Below are positions 1 to 9,042 of a stretch of DNA of 58,036 nucleotides, one piece after another. Both the position numbers and the translations under genes were made by a program. Under the pieces are notes generated by a model, which saw nothing but the letters and a program-made list of their open reading frames with translations, made no database searches and was not told the origin of the DNA. The stretch is from an uncultured Verrucomicrobia subdivision 3 bacterium (GTDB lineage: Bacteria > Verrucomicrobiota > Verrucomicrobiia > Limisphaerales > UBA11358). The DNA is taken from positions 1 to 58,036 of the forward strand of contig CAIXUZ010000056.1 in assembly GCA_903922735.1 (NCBI GenBank). The letters are read 5' to 3'. Each line of letters begins with the position of its first letter. The first letter of the stretch is position 1.

Positions 1-477
1 ATCGCGGCCATCGGCGGGATCACGGCGGCGGCGGGGCGGATGCTGGGCGACGTGGGGCGCTACGGGAATTATTTCGTGGCGGCGATTTTCTTTGTCGTCG
101 GGCTGCATCTGCTGGGCGTGATCCCGATGCCGTGGTCGGGGTCGGGACAGGTGGGCATGAAGCGCAAGGGTTTGCTGGCCGCATTCATTCTCGGCCTGGT
201 GTTCGGCATCGCGCTCGGCCCCTGCACGTTTGCCTACATGGCACCGATGCTGGGCGTGACGTTCAAGCTGGCGAAGACCGCGCCGCTATACGGAGTATCG
301 CTGCTGCTGGCGTATGGCCTTGGCCATTGCGCGGTGATTGTGGCGGCGGGCACCTCCACGGAACTGGTTCAACGGTTTCTGGATTGGAACGAATACTCCA
401 AGGGCGTGACGGTGGTGAAACGTATTTGCGGCCTGCTGGTGCTGGCGGCGGGCGGTTATCTGATCTGGAATGCCTGA
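1..477 (+). CDS. CcdA-like cytochrome c biogenesis/thiol-redox membrane protein, 5' partial
   Basis: The reading frame is open from the left edge, so the N-terminus lies outside the window and about 158 codons are visible. The protein is highly hydrophobic, with at least four membrane segments. It carries the G-P-C-T-F-A-Y-M-A-P-M-L stretch typical of CcdA/DsbD transmembrane domains, which move reducing equivalents across the inner membrane through membrane cysteines. The next gene is an ACR3 arsenite pump 10 nt downstream, and a broken arsC follows. CcdA-like proteins next to thioredoxin, ACR3 and arsC genes are a recurrent ars-operon arrangement, so a role in arsenic or thiol redox handling is likelier than cytochrome c maturation. 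That role is inferred from context. Confidence 0.8.
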   Translation: MAAIGGITAAAGRMLGDVGRYGNYFVAAIFFVVGLHLLGVIPMPWSGSGQVGMKRKGLLAAFILGLVFGIALGPCTFAYMAPMLGVTFKLAKTAPLYGVSLLLAYGLGHCAVIVAAGTSTELVQRFLDWNEYSKGVTVVKRICGLLVLAAGGYLIWNA

Positions 478-487
478 CTGATTTTTT

Positions 488-1567
488 ATGAGCAACGAAA
501 TGACGAGTCCAAAACGACTGGCCTTTTTTGAACGCTACCTGACCGTGTGGGTGCTGCTGTGCATGGTGGTGGGCATCGCCTTCGGCAAATTGCTGCCCGG
601 TGTCACCACGACGCTCAGTAAGCTGGAGTTCGGCCAAGGGTCACAGGTGAATGTGCCGATTGGCATCCTGCTGTGGCTGATGATTTATCCAATGATGCTG
701 AAGGTGGATTTCAGCGCCATCGGGGGCATTGCCAAGCGGCCAAAAGGATTGATGGTGACGCTGTTTGTGAACTGGCTGGTGAAGCCGTTCAGCATGGCGC
801 TGCTGGGGTGGTTTTTCATGCAGCATGTATTCGCGCACTGGATTGACGCGGAGACGGCCAGGAATTACACCGCCGGCCTGATCATCCTGGCGGCGGCTCC
901 CTGCACGGCGATGGTGTTCGTGTGGAGCTACCTCACAGACGGCGACCCGGTTTATACGCTGGTGCAGGTGGCGGTGAACGACCTGATCATGCTGGTGCTG
1001 TTCGCGCCGATAGTGATGTTCCTGTGCGGCGTGGCCAACGTGGTCGTGCCGCCGAAAGTGCTGATCACGTCGGTGGTTGTCTTCATCGTGGTTCCGCTGA
1101 CGGCGGGCTGGCTGACGCGGACGCTGCTGCTGAAATCGCACGGCAAGGACTGGTTCGAAAAGAACTTTCTGCCGAAGTTTCATCCGGTGATGATGTGGGC
1201 TTTGCTGCTGACGCTGGTGCTGATCTTCGCGTTCCAAGCCGAAAACCTGACGAAAAGGTGGTTCGCGGTCATCCTGCTGGCGGTGCCGATTTTGATCCAG
1301 GTGTATTTCAACTCCAGCCTGACCTACCTGCTGATGCGCAAATTGAAGGTGCCGCACAATGTCGCCGCGCCGGGCGCGCTGATCGGGGCGAGCAATTTCT
1401 TTGAACTGGCGGTGGCGGTGGCCATCACACTGTTCGGGCCCAGCTCGGGCGCGGCGCTGGCGTGCGTGGTGGGGGTGCTGGTGGAAGTGCCGGTGATGCT
1501 GTCGGTGTGCAAAGTGTGCAACCAGTCGCGCGGGTGGTATAACCATAAACCACCAACCACAGCCTGA
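488..1567 (+). CDS. acr3: ACR3-family arsenite efflux permease
   Basis: The 359-aa protein matches the usual ACR3 length and has about ten hydrophobic segments. It belongs to the ACR3 family of the BART superfamily, inner-membrane carriers that expel As(III), and sometimes Sb(III), using the proton gradient. The family's essential cysteine sits in the [12 protein letters not shown] motif (Cys139). The conserved glutamate of the ninth helix is in [11 protein letters not shown]. The ATG starts 10 nt after the CcdA-like gene. The stop codon overlaps the CTG that begins the arsC remnant (CTGA), as expected for a translationally coupled ars operon. No other family fits as well. Confidence 0.93.
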   Translation: MSNEMTSPKRLAFFERYLTVWVLLCMVVGIAFGKLLPGVTTTLSKLEFGQGSQVNVPIGILLWLMIYPMMLKVDFSAIGGIAKRPKGLMVTLFVNWLVKPFSMALLGWFFMQHVFAHWIDAETARNYTAGLIILAAAPCTAMVFVWSYLTDGDPVYTLVQVAVNDLIMLVLFAPIVMFLCGVANVVVPPKVLITSVVVFIVVPLTAGWLTRTLLLKSHGKDWFEKNFLPKFHPVMMWALLLTLVLIFAFQAENLTKRWFAVILLAVPILIQVYFNSSLTYLLMRKLKVPHNVAAPGALIGASNFFELAVAVAITLFGPSSGAALACVVGVLVEVPVMLSVCKVCNQSRGWYNHKPPTTA

Positions 1568-1946
1568 AAAAGAAAGTCCTGTTTGTCTGTATCCACAACC
1601 GCGCCCGCAGCCAGATGGCCGAGACGTTCCTCAATCAAACCGGTGGCGACCGGTTTGAAGCGCATAGCGCGCGGGCCTCGAACCGGGCCGGCTGAACCCG
1701 GTCGTCGTCGAAGCAATGCGTGAAGTGAGCATTGATATTTCGGGCAGCCAGACCAAGGGCGTGTTCGATTATCCCAAGGCCGGCACGATGTTCGCCTACG
1801 TCATCACCGTCTGCGATGGCACCAGCACGGAACGGTGTCCGATTTTCGCCGGTGTCACCCGGCGGCTGCATTGGAGCTTCCCTGACCCCTCAAGCTTTCA
1901 GGGCACGCCAGCGGGCGGGCGCCTTTCAGTTTCCTTGATGAAATGA
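1564..1946 (+). pseudogene. arsC: arsC, LMW-phosphatase-type arsenate reductase, frameshifted
   Basis: The first frame starts at a CTG at 1564 and reads [18 protein letters not shown]. This is the Cx5R phosphate loop of thioredoxin-coupled arsenate reductases. The frame stops at 1693-1695. Homology resumes in another frame with [12 protein letters not shown] and I-T-V-C-D through R-L-H-W-S-F-P-D-P. Removing two bases from the GCGCGCG run near 1665-1674 restores [16 protein letters not shown]. The C-terminal 20-30 residues after F-P-D-P-S are also unlike the family. The start would be CTG where the usual coupled junction is ATGA. It is probably inactive, unless the two-base change is a sequencing or assembly error. 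Confidence 0.82.
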
Positions 1947-2011
1947 GACCTTTAGCCCCTGTAGCGGCGCTCTGTGAGTGCCGAAAAGAATGGATTGTCC
2001 GGCAAAAGCAC

Positions 2012-2040
2012 GGCGGTCACAGACCGCCGCTGCAACGAAA
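2012..2040. repeat. Short palindrome in the intergenic region upstream of the beta-helix gene
   Basis: GGCGGTC-ACA-GACCGCC forms a 7-bp perfect stem with a 3-nt loop. A related but less perfect copy, containing CACAGACCGCCGCCACAG, lies after carB at about 41720-41752. This suggests a dispersed REP-like hairpin rather than a gene-specific operator. It sits in the 189-nt gap between the arsC remnant and the beta-helix gene, where nothing else is evident. Confidence 0.5.
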
Positions 2041-2135
2041 CCAGTGTTTTGCAAAGGTCTCGAAATGTACTTTCTAAACCGGCAATATCAGTCATCCTGA
2101 ACCAGCCCCAATCATTTTCAAGCGATGTCATTATT

Positions 2136-3704
2136 ATGAAGAGATATGAACTGTTAGTCGCGGCTCTGGCCCTCGGTTGCTTCGGGTCCGGCCTGTCCGT
2201 TGGCTCCGCCGAGCCGGCCGGAAAAGGAGCCGGAGCACAGATGGGGGTGGTCCGGTATGCCAAATTCGGGGCCGTCGGCGACGGGGTGACCGATGACCTC
2301 GAGGCCATCGTCCGGGCCCATGAATTTGCCAACCAGCACGGGCTGCCCGTCAAAGCGGACGCCGGGGCGACCTACTACATCGGGGGCAAGAACCAGACGG
2401 CGGTCATCCAGACGGACACCGATTGGGGGACGGCCAAGTTCATCATCGACGACACCGCCGTCTTGAACCGCAATGCCAACATCTTCAATGTCCAATCTTC
2501 CCTGAAGCCGTTCACGCTTCAGGGGATCTCATCGCTCAAGCGGAATCAGTCCAGGATCGCCGCGGCGCTGCCCGGCCCCTGCGTCATCAGTGTTTGGAAT
2601 GCCCACATCAAACACTTCATCCGGTTCGGAGCCAACCAGAACAACGGCTCCCCGCAAACCGACACCTTCATCGCGGACCAAACCGGCCGGGTGGACACGA
2701 ACACGCCGATCATCTGGGATTTCGACCAGGTCACGAAGATCAGCGCCCAGCCGATGGACCAGAAGCGGCTGACCATCACCGGCGGACACTTTACCACCAA
2801 AGCCAACGCCGCCGAATCCAGTTACAAATACTACACCCGGGGAATCGGGATCCGGCGCTCGAATGTGGTGATCGATGGCGTGGAGCACCTCATCACGGGC
2901 GAGGGTGACCATGGCGCGCCCTACGGTGGATTTCTCAACTTCAGCGCTTGCGCCAACGTCACCGTTCGGAATGCCATCCTGACCGGGCACAAAACTTTCG
3001 TCACCATCGGCTCGGCGGGCAGGCCGGTCAGCATGGGCACCTATGATATTTCCCCCAGTCAGGCCCTGAACCTCTCCTTCATCAACTGCAAACAGAGCAA
3101 TGACATCAAGGACCGCACCCGCTGGGGCATCATCGGCTCCAACTTCTGCAAGAACCTGCTGCTCGACCGGTGCAGTTTCTCCCGTTTCGATGCTCATCAG
3201 GGGGTCGCCAATGCCACGATCCGCAATTCGACCTTGGGCCATGCCGGCATCAACGCCATCGGCTTTGGGACACTGCTCGTGGAAAATTGCACCCTCTACG
3301 GCGGCAGCCTCATCAACCTGCGCTCCGATTACGGCAGCACCTGGCAGGGCGATTTCATCATCAAGAACTGCGTTTACGTTCCCGCCTGCGGCAGTCCCGC
3401 CACCGCCGCGCTGATCGGGGGATCTTATTCGGGCCAGCACGACTTCGGTTATACCTGCTATATGCCCAGACAGATCACCATCGACACGCTCCGGATCGAT
3501 GACACCAACCATCCGGCTAATTATCGTGGGCCGGCCATCTTCGCCGACTTCAATGCCAAGTGCACCGACGCTTCCTACCAGGAGAAATTCCCGAACAAAA
3601 AGACCGAACAGGTGATTCTGAAGAACGTGACCACCGCCAGCGGCAAACCGCTGCGACTGAGTGACAATTCATTCATGTTCAAAGACGTGAAGGTGATCCA
3701 ATAA
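2136..3704 (+). CDS. Secreted right-handed beta-helix (pectate lyase-like fold) protein
   Basis: The 522-aa product begins with a signal peptide (K-R-Y-E-L-L-V-A-A-L-A-L-G-C-F-G, then S-A-E). The mature part opens with F-G-A-V-G-D-G-V-T-D-D, the hallmark of pectate-lyase-superfamily and GH28-like beta-helix proteins. It continues with short repeating V-x-N-(A/C) strand units. It is probably exported to the periplasm or surface to act on, or bind, a polysaccharide. No catalytic triad could be assigned, so enzyme specificity is unknown. ATG 2136 is preferred over an in-frame start at 1974 because it places the signal peptide at the N-terminus. The gene stands alone, with about 190 nt upstream and 220 nt downstream. 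Confidence 0.75.
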   Translation: MKRYELLVAALALGCFGSGLSVGSAEPAGKGAGAQMGVVRYAKFGAVGDGVTDDLEAIVRAHEFANQHGLPVKADAGATYYIGGKNQTAVIQTDTDWGTAKFIIDDTAVLNRNANIFNVQSSLKPFTLQGISSLKRNQSRIAAALPGPCVISVWNAHIKHFIRFGANQNNGSPQTDTFIADQTGRVDTNTPIIWDFDQVTKISAQPMDQKRLTITGGHFTTKANAAESSYKYYTRGIGIRRSNVVIDGVEHLITGEGDHGAPYGGFLNFSACANVTVRNAILTGHKTFVTIGSAGRPVSMGTYDISPSQALNLSFINCKQSNDIKDRTRWGIIGSNFCKNLLLDRCSFSRFDAHQGVANATIRNSTLGHAGINAIGFGTLLVENCTLYGGSLINLRSDYGSTWQGDFIIKNCVYVPACGSPATAALIGGSYSGQHDFGYTCYMPRQITIDTLRIDDTNHPANYRGPAIFADFNAKCTDASYQEKFPNKKTEQVILKNVTTASGKPLRLSDNSFMFKDVKVIQ

Positions 3705-3926
3705 TGAGACCTGAACTTGAAAACTGAGACCGGAGACGGTAATGGATTGCGCAATCGTTTTTACCCGCTTATTGGAGAAATCGTTGAAGGTTTCGCGGAA
3801 GGTTTTTCGATCGGGTCGACGGAGGCTTTGGGTGATAAGAGCATATGGCCGGCTGGCGCTTTGCTTGTTTCCAGCATTGTTATTTTCGTTTGTCAGCCAA
3901 TCCTGGTTTTGATACTTCATCCAGTA

Positions 3927-4481
3927 ATGAACACCAAAAAATTACTTCTGGTCGCCTTTAGTTCACTTGTTGGGGGACTGCTGTCCGCCTCCGCCAGCGA
4001 ATTTCCAGCCAGCTGGACATGGGACAGCAAACCGGAGCAACGGGCCGAACATGCCGCCTTGGAAGGCAAACCGATGCCGGCGCTGAATGTGACCGACTGG
4101 ATCAATGGCGAGGTCAAGCCCGCCGACCTGAAAGGCAAAGTGGTCATCGTGGATTTTTACGCGACCTGGTGCGGTCCCTGCATGAGGGCCATCCCCCACA
4201 ACAATGAGATGCTCAAAAAATACCAATCCAAGGGTTTGGCGATCATCGGGGTTTGCACCAACAAACGCGGACAGGAAGTTTTTGCCGGCAATGCCAAGGA
4301 ACATGGCATTGAATACCCGGTCGCCCGCGATGCCGAGCTGAAGTCGCAAAAAGCCTGGGCCGTGCATTATTATCCCACCTACGCGGTCATAGACCGCAAA
4401 GGAATCCTCCGCGCAATCGGACTGCAACCACAGCACGTCGAAACCGTCGTCTCGAAATTGCTGGCGGAATCTGTGCCGTAA
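3927..4481 (+). CDS. TlpA/ResA-like exported thioredoxin
   Basis: The 184-aa protein has an N-terminal signal sequence (K-K-L-L-L-V-A-F-S-S-L-V-G-G-L-L-S-A) followed by a thioredoxin-fold domain. The active site is W-C-G-P-C (Cys82, Cys85). The conserved cis-proline is expected in the later Y-Y-P-T-Y segment. Such proteins reduce or oxidise thiols in the periplasm. ATG 3927 is chosen over the in-frame 3717 because only this start puts the signal peptide first. The gene is monocistronic, with a terminator-like hairpin following at 4522. The 222 nt upstream contain no other supported gene. Confidence 0.85.
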   Translation: MNTKKLLLVAFSSLVGGLLSASASEFPASWTWDSKPEQRAEHAALEGKPMPALNVTDWINGEVKPADLKGKVVIVDFYATWCGPCMRAIPHNNEMLKKYQSKGLAIIGVCTNKRGQEVFAGNAKEHGIEYPVARDAELKSQKAWAVHYYPTYAVIDRKGILRAIGLQPQHVETVVSKLLAESVP

Positions 4482-4521
4482 GACACCAAGCTTACCCGCG
4501 CACCGTCCGGTAAATTAGCGC

Positions 4522-4549
4522 GCAGGAAATATAATTTCCTGCCCTTTTG
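4522..4549 (+). terminator. Rho-independent terminator-like hairpin after the TlpA-like gene
   Basis: GCAGGAAAT pairs with ATTTCCTGC across a 3-nt loop, giving a perfect 9-bp stem, followed by CCCTTTT. It lies 41 nt past the TlpA-like stop codon and before the convergent metXW gene. It could stop transcription from the left, and a weak run of A on the other side may let it act in both directions. Confidence 0.65.
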
Positions 4550-4647
4550 AATCTGGACCATGTCCAGAGTACCACCATGCCGCAGGGCAGTATTACGCTC
4601 CGCCATCGGTTATTCCCGGGCACAGAGGGCGGCGGAGGGAGGTCAAA

Positions 4648-4668
4648 CATTCAACATTCAACACTCAA
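4648..4668. repeat. Three 7-bp tandem units (CATTCAA, CATTCAA, CACTCAA)
   Basis: A short simple repeat in the gap between the convergent TlpA-like gene and metXW, just beyond the metXW stop codon. No function is apparent. It may be slippage-generated intergenic sequence. Confidence 0.5.
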
Positions 4669-4681
4669 CTTTCATCCGCTG

Positions 4682-6499
4682 CTATCGCCCCGTGGCCTCA
4701 TTACTGATCACAAAAATAGCGAGATCGGCCTCGCGATTGGCATCGGTGGCGACTTCCACGCCGGCCTCGGTGTTGAGCGCGATGCGGCGCCGGATGCGGA
4801 TGTTTTTCTCCGCGCAAAAAGTTTCAAAGTCGGCAATGGACAGAAACCGGATGTCCGCCGTGTCATACCATTTATCCTTCAGCCAGCCGTAGGCGCGCGG
4901 CGCGCGGCCTTCCTCGGCGAGCATCCGGCGCAGCTTGTGAAACGCCAGATTGGGAAAACTCACGATGCCGGTCTGGCCCACGCGCAGCATTTCGGCAATC
5001 ACGCCCGCCACGTCCTTGACCGCCGGCAGGGTTTGCGACAGCACCACGCAATCAAACTGTTTGTCAGCGAACGCCCGCAAGCCTTCATTCAAATCGGCGT
5101 GAATGACATCAAGGTCGCGCCGCAGCGCGCCGAGAATTTTGTGCTCGTCCAGTTCGACGCCGACGAGCCGCCGGTGGTTTTGGAGCTTGAGCCGCGCCAG
5201 CAGCCGGCCGGTGCCGCAGCCGAGATCGAGCACGCTGGCCGCCGGCGGAATCAATTCCACGATGCGGTCGTAGTCCAGCCGGCGCTCATGAAAGATGCTG
5301 GTGGTGCCGGGCAGCTCATCTTTCTCCACGCCCGGAGCGACGGGCGCCGGCCCGAGATTATTGATGAACGCGCGGACCATTTCCCCGTAGCGATCAAAAT
5401 CGTCCGGCAGCAGAAAGGCATCGTGGCCGCAATCGCTTTCAATGTCGCAGTAGCTCACGCTGGCGTGGTTGCGGATGAGCGCATTCACGATGTCGCGCGA
5501 CTGGCGCGGCTGGAACAGCCAGTCGCTCGAAAAACTCAGGACCAGCCAGCGGCATTGCGCGGGACTGAAACTGGCGGCGAGCTGTTCCGGCGTGCCGCCG
5601 AGATCAAACAGGTCCATCGCCAGCGACAGCGTGATGTAGCTGTTCGCGTCGAAGCGCTCCACGAACTTCATGCCCTGATGCCCGAGATAGGAGCCGACGG
5701 AAAACGTTTTCTCGAATTCAATCGCCACCTCGCGCGGATGCAGCCGGTCCGCCTCGAACTTCTGGTTCATGGCCTCCGGCGAGAGGTACGTGATATGTCC
5801 AATCATCCGTGCCAAGGCCAGGCCAACGCCGGGGCCGTGCGGCTGGTTGTAGTACTGGCCGCCGTGATAATGTGGATCGCGGCGGATGGCGTTCCGGCCC
5901 ACGACATCAAAGGCCAGCGCCTGACTGGTCAGCCGGGGCGAGCTGGCCAGCACCACCGCGCCGCGCAAACGTCCGGGATGCCGCGTGGCCCAGGTCAAGG
6001 TCTGGTGCCCGCCCACCGAACCGCCGACGACGGCGACGAGCCGGCCGATGCCGAGGTGATCCAGCAAACGACGTTCCACCTCCACCATGTCGCCGATGGT
6101 GGTGGTCGGAAAATCCGGCCCGTAAGGTTTGCCGGTGGCCGGATTGATGCTGCTGGGTCCGGTCGTTCCCCGGCAGCCCCCCAGCAGATTCGGACAGAGG
6201 ACGAAAAAGCGGTTCGTGTCCACCGGCCGGCCCGGCCCGACCAGAATATCCCACCAGCCGGGATCATCCTCCGCGTGGTGGCGGGCGACATGGGAATCGC
6301 CGCTGATGGCGTGGCAGATCAGGATGGCGTTATCGGCGGTCGAGTTGAGTTTTCCGTAAGTTTCATAGGCCACCGTGACATCCGGCAGGATGCCGCCCGA
6401 TTCCAACCGGATCGGACCGGCCAGCGTGACGCTTTGGACGAAGCGCAGCGGCTGCGCGGTGCGAATCGCGTCGCTGCTTTCAAAGTGGTCTTTGGCCAT
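4682..6499 (-). CDS. metXW: MetX-MetW fusion: homoserine O-acyltransferase plus MetW-like domain
   Basis: From ATG 6499 the protein has 605 residues; a GTG at 6553 would add 18. The N-terminal ~390 residues are an alpha/beta-hydrolase homoserine O-acyltransferase. The nucleophile is in V-G-G-S-V-G-G, the Asp in S-S-D-W-L-F and the His in C-G-H-D-A-F-L-L. The C-terminal ~200 residues are MetW, a SAM-methyltransferase-fold protein (V-L-D-L-G-C-G-T-G-R) usually encoded separately beside metX. MetX activates homoserine for sulfhydrylation. MetW is reported to support MetX activity in some bacteria. The gene follows metY by about 70 nt and is co-directional, so the pair forms the direct sulfhydrylation route to homocysteine. 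Acetyl versus succinyl specificity cannot be judged here. Confidence 0.9.
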   Translation of the reverse strand: MAKDHFESSDAIRTAQPLRFVQSVTLAGPIRLESGGILPDVTVAYETYGKLNSTADNAILICHAISGDSHVARHHAEDDPGWWDILVGPGRPVDTNRFFVLCPNLLGGCRGTTGPSSINPATGKPYGPDFPTTTIGDMVEVERRLLDHLGIGRLVAVVGGSVGGHQTLTWATRHPGRLRGAVVLASSPRLTSQALAFDVVGRNAIRRDPHYHGGQYYNQPHGPGVGLALARMIGHITYLSPEAMNQKFEADRLHPREVAIEFEKTFSVGSYLGHQGMKFVERFDANSYITLSLAMDLFDLGGTPEQLAASFSPAQCRWLVLSFSSDWLFQPRQSRDIVNALIRNHASVSYCDIESDCGHDAFLLPDDFDRYGEMVRAFINNLGPAPVAPGVEKDELPGTTSIFHERRLDYDRIVELIPPAASVLDLGCGTGRLLARLKLQNHRRLVGVELDEHKILGALRRDLDVIHADLNEGLRAFADKQFDCVVLSQTLPAVKDVAGVIAEMLRVGQTGIVSFPNLAFHKLRRMLAEEGRAPRAYGWLKDKWYDTADIRFLSIADFETFCAEKNIRIRRRIALNTEAGVEVATDANREADLAIFVISNEATGR

Positions 6500-6571
6500 G
6501 GAACCAGGTTTTGTGGAAACAGGTGCCGCGCGCCGGCAACGCATTTGTTTCACCGGCGCGCGGAGTTCGGG

Positions 6572-7873
6572 TTATTTCTGCGAGGCTTGCAGCGCCTGTT
6601 CGATGTCCGCCTTGAGGTCGGCCGCGTCTTCCAAGCCGATCGAAAGCCGGATGTAGTCGGGCGTGACGCCGGTTTCCGCCAGTTCGGACGGCGACAACTG
6701 CGAATGCGTGGTGGAGGCCGGATGAATCACCAGCGACTTGGCATCGCCGATGTTGGCGAGGTGCGAGAGCAATTTCACCGAGTTGATGAATTTCTTGCCG
6801 GCTTCCAAGCCGCCTTTCACCCCGAAGCCCACGAGGCCTCCGAAACCGCGCTTCAAATATTTTGCCGCCACCGCATGGCTCGGATCGTCCGGCAGGCCGG
6901 AATACGTCACCCAGCTTACCAGCGGATGCGCCTTGAGCCAGGTCGCAATTTCGAGCGCGTTCGCCGAATGTTGTTTCTGGCGCAGCGGCAACGTTTCCAG
7001 CCCTTGTAAAAAGAGGAAGGAGTTGAACGGGCTCAGCGCCGCGCCGATGTCCCGCAGCAGGGTCACGCGGACTTTCAAGATGAAAGCCACATTGCCCATG
7101 CCGGGCACGTTGCTCAGCGCATCCCAGTATTTCAAGCCATGATAACTCGGATCCGGCTCGGTGAATTCCGGGAACTTGCCGTTGTTCCACTGGAATTTGC
7201 CGGAATCCACAATTACGCCGCCGATGCTGGTGCCGTGGCCGCCAATGTATTTGGTGGCCGACGCCACAATGATGTCCGCCCCATGATCAAACGGTTTGAC
7301 CAGGCCGACGCCGACGGTATTGTCCACGACCAGCGGCAGGCCGTTTTCATGCGCAATTTTGGCAATCGCTTCAAAGTCCGGCACGTCGAGCTTGGGATTG
7401 CCGATGGTCTCGATGTAGATCGCGCGGGTTTTCGGTGTGATGGCTTGGCGGAACGCGTCGGGGTCGCGCGAGTTCACGAATCTGGCGGTCCGTCCCAGTT
7501 TGGGCAGCGTGTAATGGAAAAGCTGGTAGGTGCCGCCGTAGAGGTTGTTGCCGGCCACAATTTCGTCGCCCACCCGGGTGATGGCCAGCAAGGCGAACGT
7601 GATCGCCGCCGAGCCGGACGCCACCCCCAGCGCCCCCGTGCCGCCTTCCAGCGCGGCCATGCGCTGTTCGAAAACGTCAGTGGTGGGATTCATGATCCGG
7701 GTGTAAATGTTGCCAAACTCTTTCAGCGCAAAAAGATTGGCCGCATGGTCGGTGTTTTTGAAGACGTAGGACGTCGTCTGATAAATCGGCACCGCGCGGG
7801 ACAGCGTGGTGGGATCGGGAACCTGCCCGGCGTGCAATGCCAGCGTGGCGAGACCTTGGGATGAATTGCTCAT
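6572..7873 (-). CDS. metY: O-acylhomoserine sulfhydrylase (aminocarboxypropyltransferase)
   Basis: The 433-aa PLP-dependent Cys/Met metabolism enzyme shows the MetY-type N-terminus [12 protein letters not shown]. It has Y-T-R-I-M-N-P-T near residue 57 and the PLP lysine in [10 protein letters not shown] (Lys208). MetY condenses O-acylhomoserine with sulfide to give homocysteine in the cytoplasm. It uses sulfide from the sulfite reductase encoded 1.4 kb upstream in the same direction, and the acyl donor made by the metXW product downstream. The length is standard and ATG 7873 is the natural start. A long inverted repeat lies in its leader (7917-7986). Confidence 0.93.
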   Translation of the reverse strand: MSNSSQGLATLALHAGQVPDPTTLSRAVPIYQTTSYVFKNTDHAANLFALKEFGNIYTRIMNPTTDVFEQRMAALEGGTGALGVASGSAAITFALLAITRVGDEIVAGNNLYGGTYQLFHYTLPKLGRTARFVNSRDPDAFRQAITPKTRAIYIETIGNPKLDVPDFEAIAKIAHENGLPLVVDNTVGVGLVKPFDHGADIIVASATKYIGGHGTSIGGVIVDSGKFQWNNGKFPEFTEPDPSYHGLKYWDALSNVPGMGNVAFILKVRVTLLRDIGAALSPFNSFLFLQGLETLPLRQKQHSANALEIATWLKAHPLVSWVTYSGLPDDPSHAVAAKYLKRGFGGLVGFGVKGGLEAGKKFINSVKLLSHLANIGDAKSLVIHPASTTHSQLSPSELAETGVTPDYIRLSIGLEDAADLKADIEQALQASQK

Positions 7874-7916
7874 GATTTATTGGTATGATTGTCTGTTCAT
7901 TGTAAGAAGGGCGGGA

Positions 7917-7986
7917 AGCTGGCGCAACAGCGGGCTGCGGCGAAGTGCGGAGGAGTCACCGCCCGCAAAAGCCGGGTCGCGCCAGC
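7917..7986 (-). promoter_or_regulatory. 70-nt nested inverted repeat between the DUF3034 gene and metY
   Basis: The outer arms GCTGGCGC and GCGCCAGC pair perfectly. Inside are GCGGGC/GCCCGC, and on the minus strand a CCCG-GCUUUUG-CGGG hairpin that competes with it. The element starts 44 nt upstream of the metY ATG and lies just after the DUF3034 stop. It may therefore be a terminator, a stabilising hairpin or a metabolite-sensing leader. I could not match it to the SAM-I core or to other SAM/SAH riboswitch consensus sequences by eye. A T-run typical of an intrinsic terminator is weak (CTTCTT). Confidence 0.5.
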
Positions 7987-8004
7987 CCCACCCTGATTTA
8001 TGGA

Positions 8005-8997
8005 TCAAAACTCCCATTTCGTGGTAAGGCCCCAGACGCCATTGGCTTCATGATTCAGCACGTTGCCAAAGTGTCCGTAACCAACGGCGAGGGTGAGATG
8101 TTTGTTCACCACATACGCCGCATCAATGGTCCACCAGTCGCTGGCGGAGCGTACGAGGTCGCCGATGGGTTTGTAGTCGGCGGGCTGCTGCTTGTATTCC
8201 GCCGCCAGTGCGAGTTTGCTGGTGATAAACACCACGACATTGCCTTCAAAGACAAAGTTGTAATTGTCGGTGAAACCGCCCAAACCGTTCCATACGCCGC
8301 GGGTGGCACGACCGCCAAGCTCCAGTAAAACCGGTCGCGGTAACTGCGTGAATAGCTTCGAGGCGTAAAGCGTAAAGTCCACTCCATCGTGATCCTTGAT
8401 GCCAGCTTTGGCCAGCGCTCCGTCGGTTTCGGTGTTCACCTCGCTGATCCCGTCGTTGTATTTATAATGCACGCCAGCGGTTAGCGCCGGAATCCATTTC
8501 TGGTCAAACTCACCTTCTTTCAAAATTTGTAAGCGCGCATTCAGGTTGTGCAGTTGCACCTGATCCTGGTGATAATTGACGATTCCCGCGTCTCTCAAAG
8601 CCAACGGCAAGTCGCCCAAGCCCAGATGATTCCAGCCATAGCCCAACTCCAGTCGTTTCAAGGGCGACTCGGTGATGGTCAAGGCTTCCAGATTCTGTTC
8701 ATGGCCGAGGTTCACATAGGCAAAACCCAAGCTGGGACGACCAATCGCCTCGCCATCGCGCGGCGGATTGACAATGTAGGCTGATAACGTGGAGAAAATA
8801 CCGCCGTTGCCCTCGATTTGATGCAGCGGCAGCGGATCACCTTTTTCGGCCTTAGCCGGCTCGGCTTCGGGGGCCGCCTTGGCCGCTTCCGCACTAATCC
8901 CCGCCGCCGGAGCAGCCGCGACCAGCAGTGCCGCCAGCGCCGGGCTGAAGTTTAAGAGAAGTTTTTTGCGTGTTGGGAGTTTCTGACCGGTTTTCAT
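8005..8997 (-). CDS. DUF3034-family outer-membrane beta-barrel-like protein
   Basis: From ATG 8997 the product has 330 residues; a TTG at 9021 is also in frame. A signal peptide and an Ala/Glu/Lys-rich linker precede a domain beginning L-H-Q-I-E-G-N-G-G-I-F-S-T. That domain contains G-Y-G-W-N-H-L-G-L-G, G-V-H-Y-K-Y-N-D-G-I and G-Y-G-H-F-G, and it ends in aromatic W-E-F. This matches my recollection of the DUF3034 family, predicted outer-membrane barrels of unknown function. The mature protein contains no Met and no Cys. Upstream are a leader hairpin (9023-9042) and a 17-bp palindrome (9165-9181), both shared with the sulfate-binding gene region. I infer a sulfur-regulated outer-membrane channel or receptor. 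Confidence 0.75.
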   Translation of the reverse strand: MKTGQKLPTRKKLLLNFSPALAALLVAAAPAAGISAEAAKAAPEAEPAKAEKGDPLPLHQIEGNGGIFSTLSAYIVNPPRDGEAIGRPSLGFAYVNLGHEQNLEALTITESPLKRLELGYGWNHLGLGDLPLALRDAGIVNYHQDQVQLHNLNARLQILKEGEFDQKWIPALTAGVHYKYNDGISEVNTETDGALAKAGIKDHDGVDFTLYASKLFTQLPRPVLLELGGRATRGVWNGLGGFTDNYNFVFEGNVVVFITSKLALAAEYKQQPADYKPIGDLVRSASDWWTIDAAYVVNKHLTLAVGYGHFGNVLNHEANGVWGLTTKWEF

Positions 8998-9022
8998 TTT
9001 GTTTTTTGTTTTTTTAAACAAA

Positions 9023-9042
9023 CCTCCAGTAGTCCGGTCAGC
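9023..9042 (-). promoter_or_regulatory. Conserved leader hairpin upstream of the DUF3034 gene (copy 1 of 3)
   Basis: On the minus strand it reads GCTGACCGG-ACTA-CTGGAGG, giving a CCGG/CTGG stem with a 4-nt loop, 26 nt before ATG 8997. It is flanked by AAACAAA and TTTGTTT arms that extend the pairing. Related copies lie before the PstS-like gene and before the sulfate-binding gene. Confidence 0.6.

Noticed and set aside
4547..7009. 820-codon plus-strand open frame opposite metXW and metY
   Set aside because: It is an antisense shadow of GC-rich coding sequence. Its composition is Arg/His/Gln-rich with no domain, while the minus strand encodes two clear enzymes.
7874..8004. SAM riboswitch upstream of metY
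   Set aside because: The leader contains hairpins, but I could not find the conserved SAM-I core or other known SAM/SAH cores, so it is reported only as a structured element.
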